DNA from: JAOPZW01 sp963851295
GTDB taxonomy: Bacteria; Actinomycetota; Thermoleophilia; Solirubrobacterales; Solirubrobacteraceae
Direction of reading: 5' to 3'
Assembly (NCBI GenBank): GCA_963851295.1
Contig: CAWKOS010000001.1
Span: 868,001-932,000 of the forward strand
DNA length: 64,000 nt
The notes below the pieces were generated by a model that saw only the letters and a list, made by a program, of their open reading frames with translations, was not told the origin of the DNA and ran no database searches. Each line of letters starts with the position of its first letter. Within the stretch, counting starts at the first letter, position 1. The position numbers and the translations under genes were made by a program. Of this stretch, positions 24,429 through 33,140 are shown piece by piece.

Positions 24429-25616
24429 TCAGCCGCCCCCCAGGCCCCGCATGAAGTCCAGGATGCGGGGCCAGAGGGCGGCCTTGCCCGCCTCGTTGGC
24501 GGCGGGCGTGCCGCCGGACCCCGAGCGCCCCACCGAGGGCACATAGGGAACCGCCGACCCCACCTGATGGCCGGCGAGGTCGAACTCCAGGTCGCGGTGC
24601 GCATAGGCGAAATGGCGGGCGTCGAGGCGCTGGTGCAGCTCCGTGGTGTAGGCCGCCGAGGGCCACAGCGTGTCGTCGCCGCCCGATGCGGTGAGGATCG
24701 GCCCGGCGATCCGCTCGGCGGGGATGTAGTCCCGCGCGGGGATCAGCGGATGCGGGTTGCCGAGCTGGTCCAGCGGCACGTGCGGCAGCGGCCGGCCGTG
24801 CAGCGTCCACGCCGGCACGTCCAGGTACCGCGTCCCGCGCCGGACGAGGCCCGGGTAGACGATGTCGCTGGGCACGAGCGCGACGACGCCGTGCACGAGC
24901 TTGGGGAAGGTCGCGCCGATGAGCAGCGCGCCCTCGCCGCCGCGCGAGGTCCCGATGACCGCGACGTGCCGCGGATCGACGTCCGGCCGGGCCGCCAACC
25001 GGCGCACGGCCCGCTCGAAGTACTCCAGGGGGATGTCCTCCAGATCGCGCGGCAGCCCGGGCTCGGCGAAGTAGGCGAGGGCCAGCGCCGGGTAGCCGTG
25101 CGAAGCGAGCAGCGATGCGAAGCCGGCCGTCCTCAGCCCGCCCTCCGAGCCGCCGATGACCAGCGCGGCGGGACGCCGCCCGCCGCCGGGCGGCTCGAAG
25201 AGCTCGCCGTACAGGCCGCCGCGGATGCGCTGCGCGCGGACGCCGGACGCGGTCCAGCGCCGGGCCATCGTCGTGTGGGCGACCGTCCGCCCGCCGTCGA
25301 CGAGGTCGAGACGGACCGTGTAGCCGGACAGGCCGGTGAGGACGACGTCGGTGCCGTGCGCCATGGTCCACAGCGGACGGGACGGGTCCTTGCGCACCTC
25401 GGCCACGGGCGTGCTCGACGTCCACCGCCGCCCCTGGTCGTCGACGGCGCTCGCCCGCACGACCGCCCCGTCGCCCACGCCGCTGACTCGGATGCGCGGT
25501 GGCGCGTCGATCAGGCCGAAGCGCGGCGCGGCGGTGATCGCCGGATGCGACGAGCCCGATCCCCCGCACGCCGCGCACGCCAGCGCGGCGAGCGAAAGGA
25601 CAAGAACCCTGCGCAT
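24429..25616 (-). CDS. Lipoprotein with acyl-CoA thioester hydrolase/BAAT-like alpha/beta hydrolase domain
   Basis: The 395-residue protein has a lipoprotein signal (VLSLAALACAAC, Cys near 17). Residues 40-130 look like the beta-sandwich N-domain of bile acid-CoA:amino acid N-acyltransferase/acyl-CoA thioesterase proteins, and the C-terminal part is the BAAT_C alpha/beta hydrolase. The nucleophile motif is AVIGTSRGGEGAL (family G-x-S-x-G-x-E), with Asp in SGGDDTLWPS and His in LAGHQVG completing a triad. The family Cys/Ser variation makes hydrolase activity more likely than conjugation. It is separated from the upstream sigma factor gene by a strong terminator. Confidence 0.82.
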   Translation of the reverse strand: MRRVLVLSLAALACAACGGSGSSHPAITAAPRFGLIDAPPRIRVSGVGDGAVVRASAVDDQGRRWTSSTPVAEVRKDPSRPLWTMAHGTDVVLTGLSGYTVRLDLVDGGRTVAHTTMARRWTASGVRAQRIRGGLYGELFEPPGGGRRPAALVIGGSEGGLRTAGFASLLASHGYPALALAYFAEPGLPRDLEDIPLEYFERAVRRLAARPDVDPRHVAVIGTSRGGEGALLIGATFPKLVHGVVALVPSDIVYPGLVRRGTRYLDVPAWTLHGRPLPHVPLDQLGNPHPLIPARDYIPAERIAGPILTASGGDDTLWPSAAYTTELHQRLDARHFAYAHRDLEFDLAGHQVGSAVPYVPSVGRSGSGGTPAANEAGKAALWPRILDFMRGLGGG

Positions 25617-25642
25617 GTCGCTGGTGTACCCGCCCCGAAACG

Positions 25643-25672
25643 ACGAAGGGCCCCGGAAACGGGGCCCTTCGT
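25643..25672 (-). terminator. Terminator of the primary sigma factor gene
   Basis: A perfect 13-bp stem (ACGAAGGGCCCCG with its complement) closed by a GAAA tetraloop lies 23 bases beyond the sigma factor stop. It is very stable and well placed, though no T-tract follows. Confidence 0.7.
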
Positions 25673-25694
25673 GGACGGCTGGTGCGGCGCGCCG

Positions 25695-26798
25695 CTAGGC
25701 GACGTCGCGCAGCTTCTGCGCCTCGGCCAGCGACTGCAGCTTCTTCAGCGACTGGTTCTCGATCTGGCGGATGCGCTCGCGCGTGACGTTGAACGTCCGC
25801 CCGACCTCGTCGAGCGTGCGCGGGTGCTCGCCGCCGAGCCCGTAGCGCAGCTCGAGGACGCGGCGCTCGCGGTAGGAGAGGTTCTCCAGCGCCTCGCGCA
25901 GCGCCTCCTTGGTGAGGATCTCGGCGGCGCGCTCGTACGGCGACTCGGCGCGCTCGTCGGCGATGAACTGCCCGAACTCCGACTCCTCCTCGTCGCCGAC
26001 CGGCTTCTCGAGCGAGACCGGCGCCTGCGCGGAGCGCTTGATCGAGTCGACCTCCTCGGGGTCGATGCCCGTGACCTCGGCGATTTCCTCGGCCGTGGGC
26101 TCGCGCCCGAGCTCGGTGACGAGCTTGCGCTCGGCGCGCCCGATCTTGTTGAGCTTCTCGACGACGTGCACCGGGATGCGGATCGTGCGCGCCTTGTCGG
26201 CGAGCGCGCGGGCGATCGCCTGGCGGATCCACCAGGTCGCGTAGGTCGAGAACTTGAAGCCCTTGCGGTAGTCGAACTTCTCGGCCGCGCGGACGAGCCC
26301 GAGCGTGCCCTCCTGGATGAGGTCCAGGAACGGCAGGCCCTGGTTGCGGTAGTTCTTGGCGATGGAGACGACGAGGCGCAGGTTCGACTCGACCATCTTC
26401 TGCTTGGCGTCGAGGTCGCCGCGCTCGATGCGCTTGGCCAGGTCGACCTCCTCCTGCGCCGTGAGCAGGCGGACCTTGCCGATGTCCTTCAGGAAGAGCT
26501 GAAGGGAGTCCGTGGTCATGTCCGGCCGCAGGTCCAGCGTGGTCTTCGGCTTGCGCCGGCCACGCTTGTCCGGGGCGCGCTCGACCTCCTTGGAGGCGAC
26601 GGCCGCGGGATCGATGTCCTCGACCAGCTCGATCTCCGACTTCTCGAAGAACCCGTGCAGCTCCTCGACGTCGGACTCGTCGAGATCGAGCTCGGAGACC
26701 GCGTCGGCGATCTCGGCGTAGGTGAGGACGCCGACCTGCTGGCCCTTGGCCATCAGGCCCTTGATCTCTTCGAGTTCCTGGAGTTCCACTACTGACAT
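25695..26798 (-). CDS. rpoD: Primary RNA polymerase sigma factor (RpoD/SigA)
   Basis: The 367-residue sigma-70 protein has region 1.1 (residues 1-60), region 1.2 (LFLKDIGKVRLLTAQEEVDL), region 2 with NLRLVVSIAKNYRNQGLPFL and FSTYATWWIRQAIAR, region 3 (RTIRIPVHVVEKLNKI), and region 4 (LEDRYGLG-like LELRYGLGGEHPRTLDEVG with helix-turn-helix VTRERIRQIENQSLKKL). The length and RIRQIE motif mark a group 1 housekeeping factor. It recognises -35/-10 promoters. It is a single gene with its own promoter region and a strong terminator. Confidence 0.93.
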   Translation of the reverse strand: MSVVELQELEEIKGLMAKGQQVGVLTYAEIADAVSELDLDESDVEELHGFFEKSEIELVEDIDPAAVASKEVERAPDKRGRRKPKTTLDLRPDMTTDSLQLFLKDIGKVRLLTAQEEVDLAKRIERGDLDAKQKMVESNLRLVVSIAKNYRNQGLPFLDLIQEGTLGLVRAAEKFDYRKGFKFSTYATWWIRQAIARALADKARTIRIPVHVVEKLNKIGRAERKLVTELGREPTAEEIAEVTGIDPEEVDSIKRSAQAPVSLEKPVGDEEESEFGQFIADERAESPYERAAEILTKEALREALENLSYRERRVLELRYGLGGEHPRTLDEVGRTFNVTRERIRQIENQSLKKLQSLAEAQKLRDVA

Positions 26799-26918
26799 GT
26801 GCGTCCGTTCGGTCCGCCGGGGTCCGGAGGCCCCGGCATGAATCTCTTGGGGGGAGGGTGCTGGGTGCCCTGTCGCGAGCGTACCCCGCCCAAACGTACA
26901 GCCCCAGCGTAGCCGGTG

Positions 26919-26948
26919 ATGATACGGCGCTCGACGCCATGTGCTCAA
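26919..26948 (-). promoter_or_regulatory. rpoD: Possible sigma-70 promoter for rpoD
   Basis: On the minus strand, TTGAGC (26948-26943) and TATCAT (26924-26919) are separated by 18 bases, close to the consensus, and lie about 120 bases before the rpoD start. A second TTGAAA...TATTAG pair lies further upstream. The 266-bp divergent region 26799-27064 is AT-enriched and otherwise empty. Confidence 0.4.
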
Positions 26949-27064
26949 GGGGCTGCGGCGGTCTTGGCGTGGTTCCTTTGTCGCTAATACGTAGAACGGC
27001 AGCCTTCGTTTCAAGTTTCGGGCGGCGCGCGGCGTCGCCGTAGCGGTGCGGCAGAATCCTGGCC

Positions 27065-27469
27065 ATGGCTTCGAGCGACCCCTCCGGCGACGACGACGAG
27101 CGCGAGGTCTTCGGCAGCCTGCCGAAGACCCGCCCGCAGCGGCGCAGCCCCAAGCGCGACCGCCCGTCCGGCGCGGCCAAGGCGGCTCCCGCGGCGGCGG
27201 CCAGGCCGAAGGCCGAGGCCGCCCCCAAGGCCAAGCCGAAGGCCGCCAAGCCGCGCGCGAAGGCGGCGGCGCCGCCCCCCAAGGCGGCCGCACCGCCCGT
27301 CCCGGTCCCGCCCGCCGGGTATGCCACGCCGCGCCCCGAGGACGGCGTCCCGCACGGCGCCCAGCTCGTCACCACGGCGGTCCAGGCCGCGGGTGAGCTC
27401 GCGCAGATCGGCATCGCCGCCGGGGGCCGCGCGCTGAAGTCGGCGCTTCAGCGCTTGCCGAAGCCCTGA
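27065..27469 (+). CDS. Ala/Lys/Pro-rich hypothetical protein
   Basis: The 134-residue protein has an acidic start (MASSDPSGDDDEREVFGSLP), a low-complexity basic middle of Ala, Lys and Pro (residues 30-80, histone-H1-like), and a C-terminal helical stretch (TTAVQAAGELAQIGIAAGGR). Small actinobacterial proteins of this design are common and unassigned. The basic tract could bind nucleic acid, but this is only a guess. It is divergent from rpoD and precedes the c-di-AMP riboswitch region. Confidence 0.65.
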   Translation: MASSDPSGDDDEREVFGSLPKTRPQRRSPKRDRPSGAAKAAPAAAARPKAEAAPKAKPKAAKPRAKAAAPPPKAAAPPVPVPPAGYATPRPEDGVPHGAQLVTTAVQAAGELAQIGIAAGGRALKSALQRLPKP

Positions 27470-27497
27470 ATGGGGTAGGCTGCCGCGCGTCTGCCGA

Positions 27498-27643
27498 GTC
27501 CTCGGGTGCCTGACACTCGAGGAGCGGGGGAACCACTGCGGATCGCATGCGGTCCGCTGGGGCGAATCCGGACCACCCACCCGGTAGCGCCGCTCGTTCG
27601 GCGCGAGCCCGTCAGCTCACCCCGTAGGCCGTCGAACGAGGAC
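27498..27643 (+). ncRNA. Cyclic di-AMP riboswitch (ydaO/yuaA class)
   Basis: The leader shows the conserved features of the c-di-AMP class: GCGGGGGAACCA, a TGGGGCGAATC element, and CGTCAGCTCACCCCGTAGGC towards the 3' side. A closing P1 stem pairs GTCCTCG (27498-27504) with CGAGGAC (27637-27643). It sits 10 bases before the RlpA-like lipoprotein start. In actinobacteria this class commonly controls cell-wall hydrolase and resuscitation-type genes and turns expression off on ligand binding. Confidence 0.85.
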
Positions 27644-27653
27644 CAAGCCCCCC

Positions 27654-28373
27654 TTGCGCCGTCATATCGCGATCTTTGCTGTCGTCCTGCTCGCAGGCGG
27701 CTGCGCCACGTCCGCAGTCGCGGCCGCGGCCCCGGCGCCCACGGTCCCGTCGCTCTTCACGCGCCCGGGCGAGCTGCTCGGCCACACGCTGCGCTTCCGC
27801 GGGGCCCTGCCGGCCGACCAGGCGGGCAGCACGCTGCAGATCCAGCGCCAGCAGGTCGACGGCACGTGGACGCAGACCGCCACCGCCGTCGTGGCCCCCG
27901 ACGGCTCGTTCCTCGCCCGCTGGCGCACCGACGAGATCGGGACCTTCGCCGTGCGCGCGCTGGTGGCCGGCACGCAGGCGCAGGCCGCCGACGCCGCGCC
28001 GCTGACGACCAACGTCACCGTCTACCGCCCGGCCCGCGCCACCTGGTTCGGCCCCGGTTTCTACGGCAAGCACACCGCGTGCGGCGAGGTCATGAGCCAC
28101 GCGCTGCTGGGCGTCGCCCACCGGACGCTGCCCTGCGGCACCCCGGTCGCCGTCTTCTACGGCGGCAAGTCGATCACCGTGCCGGTCGTCGACCGCGGCC
28201 CGTTCGCCAACGGCGCCCACTACGACCTGACCTCGGCCGTCGCGCAGACGCTCGGCATGACGGTGACGAGCACGGTCGGCGTCGTCCCCCAGCGCGGCGC
28301 CACGATGGCACCGCCGCCCCCGCCCGCGCCTTCGCCGTACGCGGGCACGGGCGGCGTGACGCCGGGCCCGTAG
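27654..28373 (+). CDS. RlpA-like double-psi beta-barrel lipoprotein
   Basis: The 239-residue protein starts with TTG directly after the c-di-AMP riboswitch. It has a lipoprotein-like signal (AVVLLAGGC, Cys near 17). Residues 30-120 form a beta-sandwich-like region, and residues 125-210 match the RlpA double-psi beta-barrel: RATWFGPGFYGKHTACGE, HRTLPCGTPVAV, and VPVVDRGPFANGAHYDLTS, which includes the catalytic-type Asp of RlpA/expansin folds. It probably cleaves or binds peptidoglycan. A proline-rich tail ends the protein. Control by c-di-AMP fits a wall-remodelling role. Confidence 0.85.
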   Translation: MRRHIAIFAVVLLAGGCATSAVAAAAPAPTVPSLFTRPGELLGHTLRFRGALPADQAGSTLQIQRQQVDGTWTQTATAVVAPDGSFLARWRTDEIGTFAVRALVAGTQAQAADAAPLTTNVTVYRPARATWFGPGFYGKHTACGEVMSHALLGVAHRTLPCGTPVAVFYGGKSITVPVVDRGPFANGAHYDLTSAVAQTLGMTVTSTVGVVPQRGATMAPPPPPAPSPYAGTGGVTPGP

Positions 28374-28380
28374 GCGCCGC

Positions 28381-29328
28381 TCAGGCGATCGGCACCCCGG
28401 CCGCGCGCGCCGCGTACAAGCCCTCCTCGGCCCGCGCCGCGAGCGCCTCGCGGTCGCGGCCGTCGGCCGGCGCGGCCGCGAAGCCGATCGAGACCGTCAG
28501 CGGCGCGCCGCGGTGCGACGCGGCGGCGGCGACGGCATCGGCAAGCCGCTCGGCCAGGGCGCGGGCGCCCTGGGCGCCGAGCTCGGCCGCGACGATCCAC
28601 AGCCGCCCGTCGTCCTCGCGGCCGAGGACGTCGCCCGGGCGCAGCTCGTCGCGCACCGCCCGCTCGACCCGCGCGAGGGCGCCGTCGGGCGCGTCGGCGC
28701 CGGCGACGGCCAGGCGCGGGGCGTCGTCGGCCTCGACGGCGAGCAGGGCGAAGGCGCGCTCGGCATCGAGCAGGCGCTGTGCCGCGCCCGCCCAGTCGGC
28801 GCGCGCGTCGTGGACGCGGAAGCTGGCGACGTCCTCGGCGGCCGGCCGCGGGGCGGCGGCGGGCGCGCCGGGGGCCGCGGCGCCGAGCGCGGCCACGGTG
28901 ACGACGTCGCAGACGTAGGACAACCGCTCGGCCAGCGCCGCCGTGGTGGCCGCATCGAGCGGCGCCATCGTCGTCGTCAGCGCCTCCCAGAGCGCGCCGC
29001 GCAGCGCGGCGACGCCCGCGGCGATCGGGGCCGGGCCGCCGGCGCCGGCCAGCGGCCCCGCGGCCGCCGCGAGCCCCGCGAGGTCGCCGCCCTCCAGCAG
29101 GCGACCCAGGTCGGCGTCCGAGCCGACGGCCCGGAGGACCGCGGCGCACAGCGCCGGCCCGTCGCGCGCGAGGTCGGGCATGGGCAGCGCCGGGGCGTCC
29201 TGCAGCGGGCGCGAGGCCACGAGCGCGAGCAGCCAGCCCTTGGCCGGCGCCTGGCCGTCCGCGAGCGCTGCGGGCGGCACGTCGGCGACCGGACGCGGCC
29301 GCCGGGCGCCGAACGGGGCCTCGGGCAT
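28381..29328 (-). CDS. Degenerate GGDEF-domain protein
   Basis: The 315-residue protein has an Ala-rich helical N-terminal region (1-150) without recognisable sensor motifs, and a C-terminal domain following the GGDEF fold: ERAFALLAVEADD, then RAVRDELRPGDVLGREDDGRLWIVAAE, then PLTVSIGFAAAPADG. Where active diguanylate cyclases have GGDEF, this protein has a diverged REDDGRLW, so it probably does not make c-di-GMP. It may bind a nucleotide or act structurally. It is convergent with the RlpA gene and divergent from moeA. Confidence 0.72.
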   Translation of the reverse strand: MPEAPFGARRPRPVADVPPAALADGQAPAKGWLLALVASRPLQDAPALPMPDLARDGPALCAAVLRAVGSDADLGRLLEGGDLAGLAAAAGPLAGAGGPAPIAAGVAALRGALWEALTTTMAPLDAATTAALAERLSYVCDVVTVAALGAAAPGAPAAAPRPAAEDVASFRVHDARADWAGAAQRLLDAERAFALLAVEADDAPRLAVAGADAPDGALARVERAVRDELRPGDVLGREDDGRLWIVAAELGAQGARALAERLADAVAAAASHRGAPLTVSIGFAAAPADGRDREALAARAEEGLYAARAAGVPIA

Positions 29329-29373
29329 GGCCCCTGGATACCAGCCGCGCCCGACGGCAGCGATGATGCCCGC

Positions 29374-30546
29374 ATGGCCCTCTCCATCGACGAGGCGCGC
29401 GCGAAGGTCCTCGCCGCCGTGCGTCCGCTGCCCGCGCAGGACGTCGCCCTCGCTGACGCGCTCGGCCGCGTGCTGGCCGAGGACGTCGTCGCCGCGCGCG
29501 ACGTGCCCTCCTTCGACAACAGCGCGATGGACGGCTTCGCGGTGCGCTCCGGGCCGGCCGGCCGCACGCTGCGGATCGTGGGCGAGTCGCGCGCCGGCGC
29601 GCCCTCGCCGGTCGCGGTCAGCGACGGCGAGGCCGTCAGGATCTCCACCGGCGCCGCGCTCCCCGACGGCGCGGACGCCGTCCTGCAGGTCGAGCTGGTC
29701 GCCGTCGACGGCGACGAGGTCACGCTCGAGGACGAGGTCGACGCGGGCCGCAACGTCCGCCCCGCCGGCGACGACGTCCACGAGGGCCAGACCGTGGTGC
29801 CCGCCGGCACCCGCCTCGGCGCCGCCGAGATCGGCATCGCGGTGATCGCCGGCCGCGCGGCCGTCCGCTGCGCCCGCCTCCCCCGCGTCACCGTGCTCGC
29901 GACCGGCGACGAGCTCGTGGCCCCCGGCGACCCGCTGGGCCCCGGCCAGCTGCACAACTCCAACGGCCTCACGCTCGCCGCGCTCGCGACCCAGGCCGGC
30001 GCGCGCGTCGTGCGCGCCGACGTCGTCGCGGACACCGAGGAGGCCACGCGCGCCGCGATCGGCGCCGCCCTCGACGAGGCCGACGTCGTCGTCCTCTCCG
30101 GCGGCGTCTCGGTCGGCCCCCACGACCACGTCAAGCCCGCGCTCGCCGCGCTGGACGTCGAGGAGGTCTTCTGGCGCGTGGCGCTGCGCCCCGGGCGCCC
30201 GACGTGGTTCGGCACCCACGACGAGACGCTCGTCTTCGGCCTGCCGGGCAACCCGGTCTCGGTGATGGTCACCTTCCTGCTCTTCGCGCGCCCGGCGCTG
30301 GCGGCCATGCAGGGCGCCGACCACGCGCCCGACCGCATCCACGCGACGCTCGCCGAGGCGATCCCGCGCCACCCCGACCGCGACGAGTGCGTGCGCGTCT
30401 CGCTGCGCGACGGCGTGGCCACGCCGACCGGCCCGCAGGGCTCGCACCAGCTGCACTCGATGCTCGGCGCCGACGGCCTGGCGATCGTCACCGCGGGCGA
30501 CGGCGATGCGGCGGCCGGCGAGGTGGTCGAGGTCGAGGTCCTCTAG
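29374..30546 (+). CDS. moeA: Molybdopterin molybdenumtransferase MoeA
   Basis: The 390-residue protein inserts molybdate into adenylylated molybdopterin to make molybdenum cofactor. Recognisable regions are PSFDNSAMDGFAV (45-57), VRISTGAALPDGADAV, VTVLATGDELV, VVLSGGVSVGPHDHVK (MPT-binding) and FGLPGNPVSVMV. The length matches the family. It may serve the molybdopterin oxidoreductase encoded at 61-63 kb, though that is distant. Its 3' end overlaps the convergent MerR gene by 4 bases. Confidence 0.93.
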   Translation: MALSIDEARAKVLAAVRPLPAQDVALADALGRVLAEDVVAARDVPSFDNSAMDGFAVRSGPAGRTLRIVGESRAGAPSPVAVSDGEAVRISTGAALPDGADAVLQVELVAVDGDEVTLEDEVDAGRNVRPAGDDVHEGQTVVPAGTRLGAAEIGIAVIAGRAAVRCARLPRVTVLATGDELVAPGDPLGPGQLHNSNGLTLAALATQAGARVVRADVVADTEEATRAAIGAALDEADVVVLSGGVSVGPHDHVKPALAALDVEEVFWRVALRPGRPTWFGTHDETLVFGLPGNPVSVMVTFLLFARPALAAMQGADHAPDRIHATLAEAIPRHPDRDECVRVSLRDGVATPTGPQGSHQLHSMLGADGLAIVTAGDGDAAAGEVVEVEVL

Positions 30547-31373
30547 CCGGCCTCGACGTAGGCGAGGACGCGGTTGGTGAGCGCGGTGAGCGCCGGCGCC
30601 GGCTGCTCCATCGCCAGCGGCCGGTCGGCCAGGAGCTCCTCGAGGGCGCGACCGTAGCCGGGGTCGACCTGCCCGGCGAGCCGCGCCGCCGCCTGCGCGG
30701 CGCGCCGCGTCGCGCGCGGGTCGATCGTCCAGATCGCCTCGAAGCGCCGCTCGCGGTCGCGCTCGCCGCCGGCCTGCTCCCAGGCGAGCAGGCACGCCGC
30801 GTAGCCGGGCGCGTCGACGATCACCGCCCATTCGCCCGCCAGCGCCGCCCCGGGCGCGATCGGCAGCTCGGCCGGGGCGCCGGCCGGCCGCCGGAGCGCC
30901 GGGAAGTCGGCGAAGACCGCGGCGGCGTCGGCGTGGCGGGCGAGCTGGCGGTAGCGCGGCTCGACGGCGCGATAGAAGCGCTCGCGCTGGAAGGCGGCGA
31001 AGAGCACCGGCGCGGCCGCGTGGGCGAGCGTCTCGTGCTCGATCGCGCGCGAGAGCGCGATCAGCGTCGCCTTCTGCAGCACCTGCGGGCGGGCGCCGTG
31101 GTCGGCGCCCGCGAGGGCCGCGTAGAGCGACGGATGATCCGAGGCGCCGCCGGCCTCGCGGGCGCGCTCGATGGCCGCGCCGACCGAGAGCCCGCGCCCG
31201 CGGTCGGCGCGCACGCGCCGCAGCGCCTCGACGTCCTCGGGCGTGTAGCGCCGGTAGCCCGAGGCCGTGCGCCGCGGCTCGGGGAAGCCGAAGCGCTGCT
31301 CCCACATGCGGATCGTCCCGGCCGCCACGCCCGTGCGCTCGGCCACCTCGCGGATGCTCAGATCGTCTGCCAT
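30543..31373 (-). CDS. MerR-family regulator with DICT sensory domain
   Basis: The 276-residue protein has an N-terminal MerR winged helix (LSIREVAERTGVAAGTIRMW, then GYRRYTPEDVEALRRV) and a C-terminal DICT domain (ATLIALSRAIEHETLAHAAA, LFAAFQRERFYRAVEPRYRQL). DICT domains are associated with light- and nucleotide-linked signalling in actinobacteria and cyanobacteria. The effector is unknown. The start is a clear ATG. The gene is divergent from a membrane protein gene at 31465, with 91 bases between them. Confidence 0.87.
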   Translation of the reverse strand: MADDLSIREVAERTGVAAGTIRMWEQRFGFPEPRRTASGYRRYTPEDVEALRRVRADRGRGLSVGAAIERAREAGGASDHPSLYAALAGADHGARPQVLQKATLIALSRAIEHETLAHAAAPVLFAAFQRERFYRAVEPRYRQLARHADAAAVFADFPALRRPAGAPAELPIAPGAALAGEWAVIVDAPGYAACLLAWEQAGGERDRERRFEAIWTIDPRATRRAAQAAARLAGQVDPGYGRALEELLADRPLAMEQPAPALTALTNRVLAYVEAG

Positions 31374-31464
31374 CGCGTCACCGCCATCGTGACCGGTACG
31401 GACGACGGCCCGTCCAGGGCTCACCCCGTCGCCTCGCCGCCCGGCGGCTGGGTAGGCTCCGGGC

Positions 31465-32151
31465 GTGGTTCCCGCCGCGATCGTCGGCGCGCTGGCCGCC
31501 GTGTTGGCCGGCGCCTTCCTCGGGCTGCGCAAGGTCTTCCTGCAGACGATCCCCGAGGAGCTGCACATCGTGCGCGAGGCCGACGACGCGACCTCGATCG
31601 ACGACGCCACCGGCGCGGTGCGCTCGGTGCAGTCGGCCGAGGTCCTGCTCCCGGCCGACACCATCGACGCGATGTGGTCGCCCGAGTACCTCGAGCGCCT
31701 CGCGCGCACCTACTGGCGCTTTCTCACCCGCGCGACCCTCGGCCTCGTGCGCGTCTACTACACCGAGGGCGAGCGCTACGTCTGCCTGCTCTTCCGCCCG
31801 CTGCGGCTGCTGACCTTCCAGGCGCCCGAGTACGAGATGGACGACCGCCGCGGGATCGTGCGCTGGCGCATCGAGCGCGGGCTGCTCGTCGCCCGCCGCG
31901 GGCGCGGCGGCGACGGCTACCTGGAGATCGAGGTCGAGCGCCGGCCCTCCGACCGCCCCGGGTTCGTCAACGTCGCCGTCGAGGTCGAGGTCGCCAACTT
32001 CTATCCCGCCATCGCCTCGCGCCTGAGCCGCTTCGTCTACACGAACACGCAGTCGCGCATCCACGTGATCGTGACCCACGGCTTCCTGCGCTCGCTGGCG
32101 CGCCTGGACCTCGAGCAGTCGCGGGTCGGCGCGCTCGCCCGTCAGCCGTAG
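31465..32151 (+). CDS. Hypothetical single-TM protein
   Basis: The 228-residue protein starts with GTG and a TM helix (AAIVGALAAVLAGAFLGL), followed by a soluble mixed alpha/beta domain with charged segments such as YTEGERYVCLLFRPLRLL and EYEMDDRRGIVRWRIERG, ending in the region FVYTNTQSRIHVIVTHGFLR. I recognise no family. Its end overlaps the convergent glpX gene by 10 bases. Codon usage and the clear membrane anchor support a real gene. Confidence 0.7.
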   Translation: MVPAAIVGALAAVLAGAFLGLRKVFLQTIPEELHIVREADDATSIDDATGAVRSVQSAEVLLPADTIDAMWSPEYLERLARTYWRFLTRATLGLVRVYYTEGERYVCLLFRPLRLLTFQAPEYEMDDRRGIVRWRIERGLLVARRGRGGDGYLEIEVERRPSDRPGFVNVAVEVEVANFYPAIASRLSRFVYTNTQSRIHVIVTHGFLRSLARLDLEQSRVGALARQP

Positions 32152-33140
32152 CGCTCGCCCGTATAGGTCCGCAGCTTGGGCCGGTTGTGGCGCGCGCTGA
32201 TGCGCCGCACCGTCCCGGTGCGCGAGCGCATGACGATCGACTCCGTCGTCGCCGCGGTGCCCTCGTAGCGCACGCCCTGCAGGACGTCGCCGTCGGTGAC
32301 CCCGGTGGCCGAGAAGAAGCAGTCGTCGCCGCGCACGAGCTCGTCCTGGTCGAGGACGCGGCTGAGGTCGTAGCCGGCATCGATCGCGGCCCGGCGCTCC
32401 TCGTCGTCGCGCGGCCACAGGCGGCCGATGAAGGCGCCGCCGAACGCCTTGATCGCCGCCGCCGAGATGACGCCCTCGGGCGTGCCGCCGATGCCCCACA
32501 GCACGCTGACCGGCGAGCGGTCGGAGACCGAGAGCAGCGAGGCGCTGACGTCGCCGTCGGTGATCAGGCGCACGCGGGCGCCGGCGTCGCGGATGGCCTG
32601 GATGCCGTCCTCGTGGCGCGGGCGGTCGAGGACCACGACCATGATGTCGCGGATGTCGCACGCCCGGCGCTCGGCGATGAGCCCGAGGGTGTCCCCGAGC
32701 GGGCGGTCGAGCGAGAGCAGGTCGCCGATGTCGCTGCCGCCGGCCATCTTCTCCATGTAGACGCACGGGCCCGGGTCGAACATGGTCCCGCGCGGGCTGA
32801 GCGCGATCACCGCCAGCGCGCTCGGCCGGCCCTGGGCGGCCAGACGCGTGCCTTCGAGCGGGTCGACGGCGATGTCGACCTCGGGCGGGTGGCCGTCGCC
32901 GATGCTCTCGCCGTTGTAGAGCATCGGGGCCTCGTCCTTCTCGCCCTCGCCGATGACGACGACGCCGTCCATATGGACGGTTTCGAGGACCAGTCGCATC
33001 GCGTCGACGGCGGCCTGGTCGGCGGCCTCCTTGTCGCCCACGCCCACGAGGCGCGCCGCGGCCAGCGCGGCCGCCTCGGTCACGCGCACGAGCTCGAGGG
33101 CGAGGTTGCGGTCTGGCCGGGTCGGATCGGTGTTGGTCAT
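32142..33140 (-). CDS. glpX: Class II fructose-1,6-bisphosphatase GlpX
   Basis: The 332-residue enzyme hydrolyses fructose 1,6-bisphosphate to fructose 6-phosphate in gluconeogenesis and feeds the pentose phosphate pathway. Motifs include VVIGEGEKDEAPMLYNGE, the metal-binding DIAVDPLEGT and the substrate region GIGGTPEGVISAAAIK. It belongs to the class that serves as the main FBPase in actinobacteria. Its ATG overlaps the stop of an upstream membrane protein gene (ATGA). Confidence 0.93.
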   Translation of the reverse strand: MTNTDPTRPDRNLALELVRVTEAAALAAARLVGVGDKEAADQAAVDAMRLVLETVHMDGVVVIGEGEKDEAPMLYNGESIGDGHPPEVDIAVDPLEGTRLAAQGRPSALAVIALSPRGTMFDPGPCVYMEKMAGGSDIGDLLSLDRPLGDTLGLIAERRACDIRDIMVVVLDRPRHEDGIQAIRDAGARVRLITDGDVSASLLSVSDRSPVSVLWGIGGTPEGVISAAAIKAFGGAFIGRLWPRDDEERRAAIDAGYDLSRVLDQDELVRGDDCFFSATGVTDGDVLQGVRYEGTAATTESIVMRSRTGTVRRISARHNRPKLRTYTGERYG

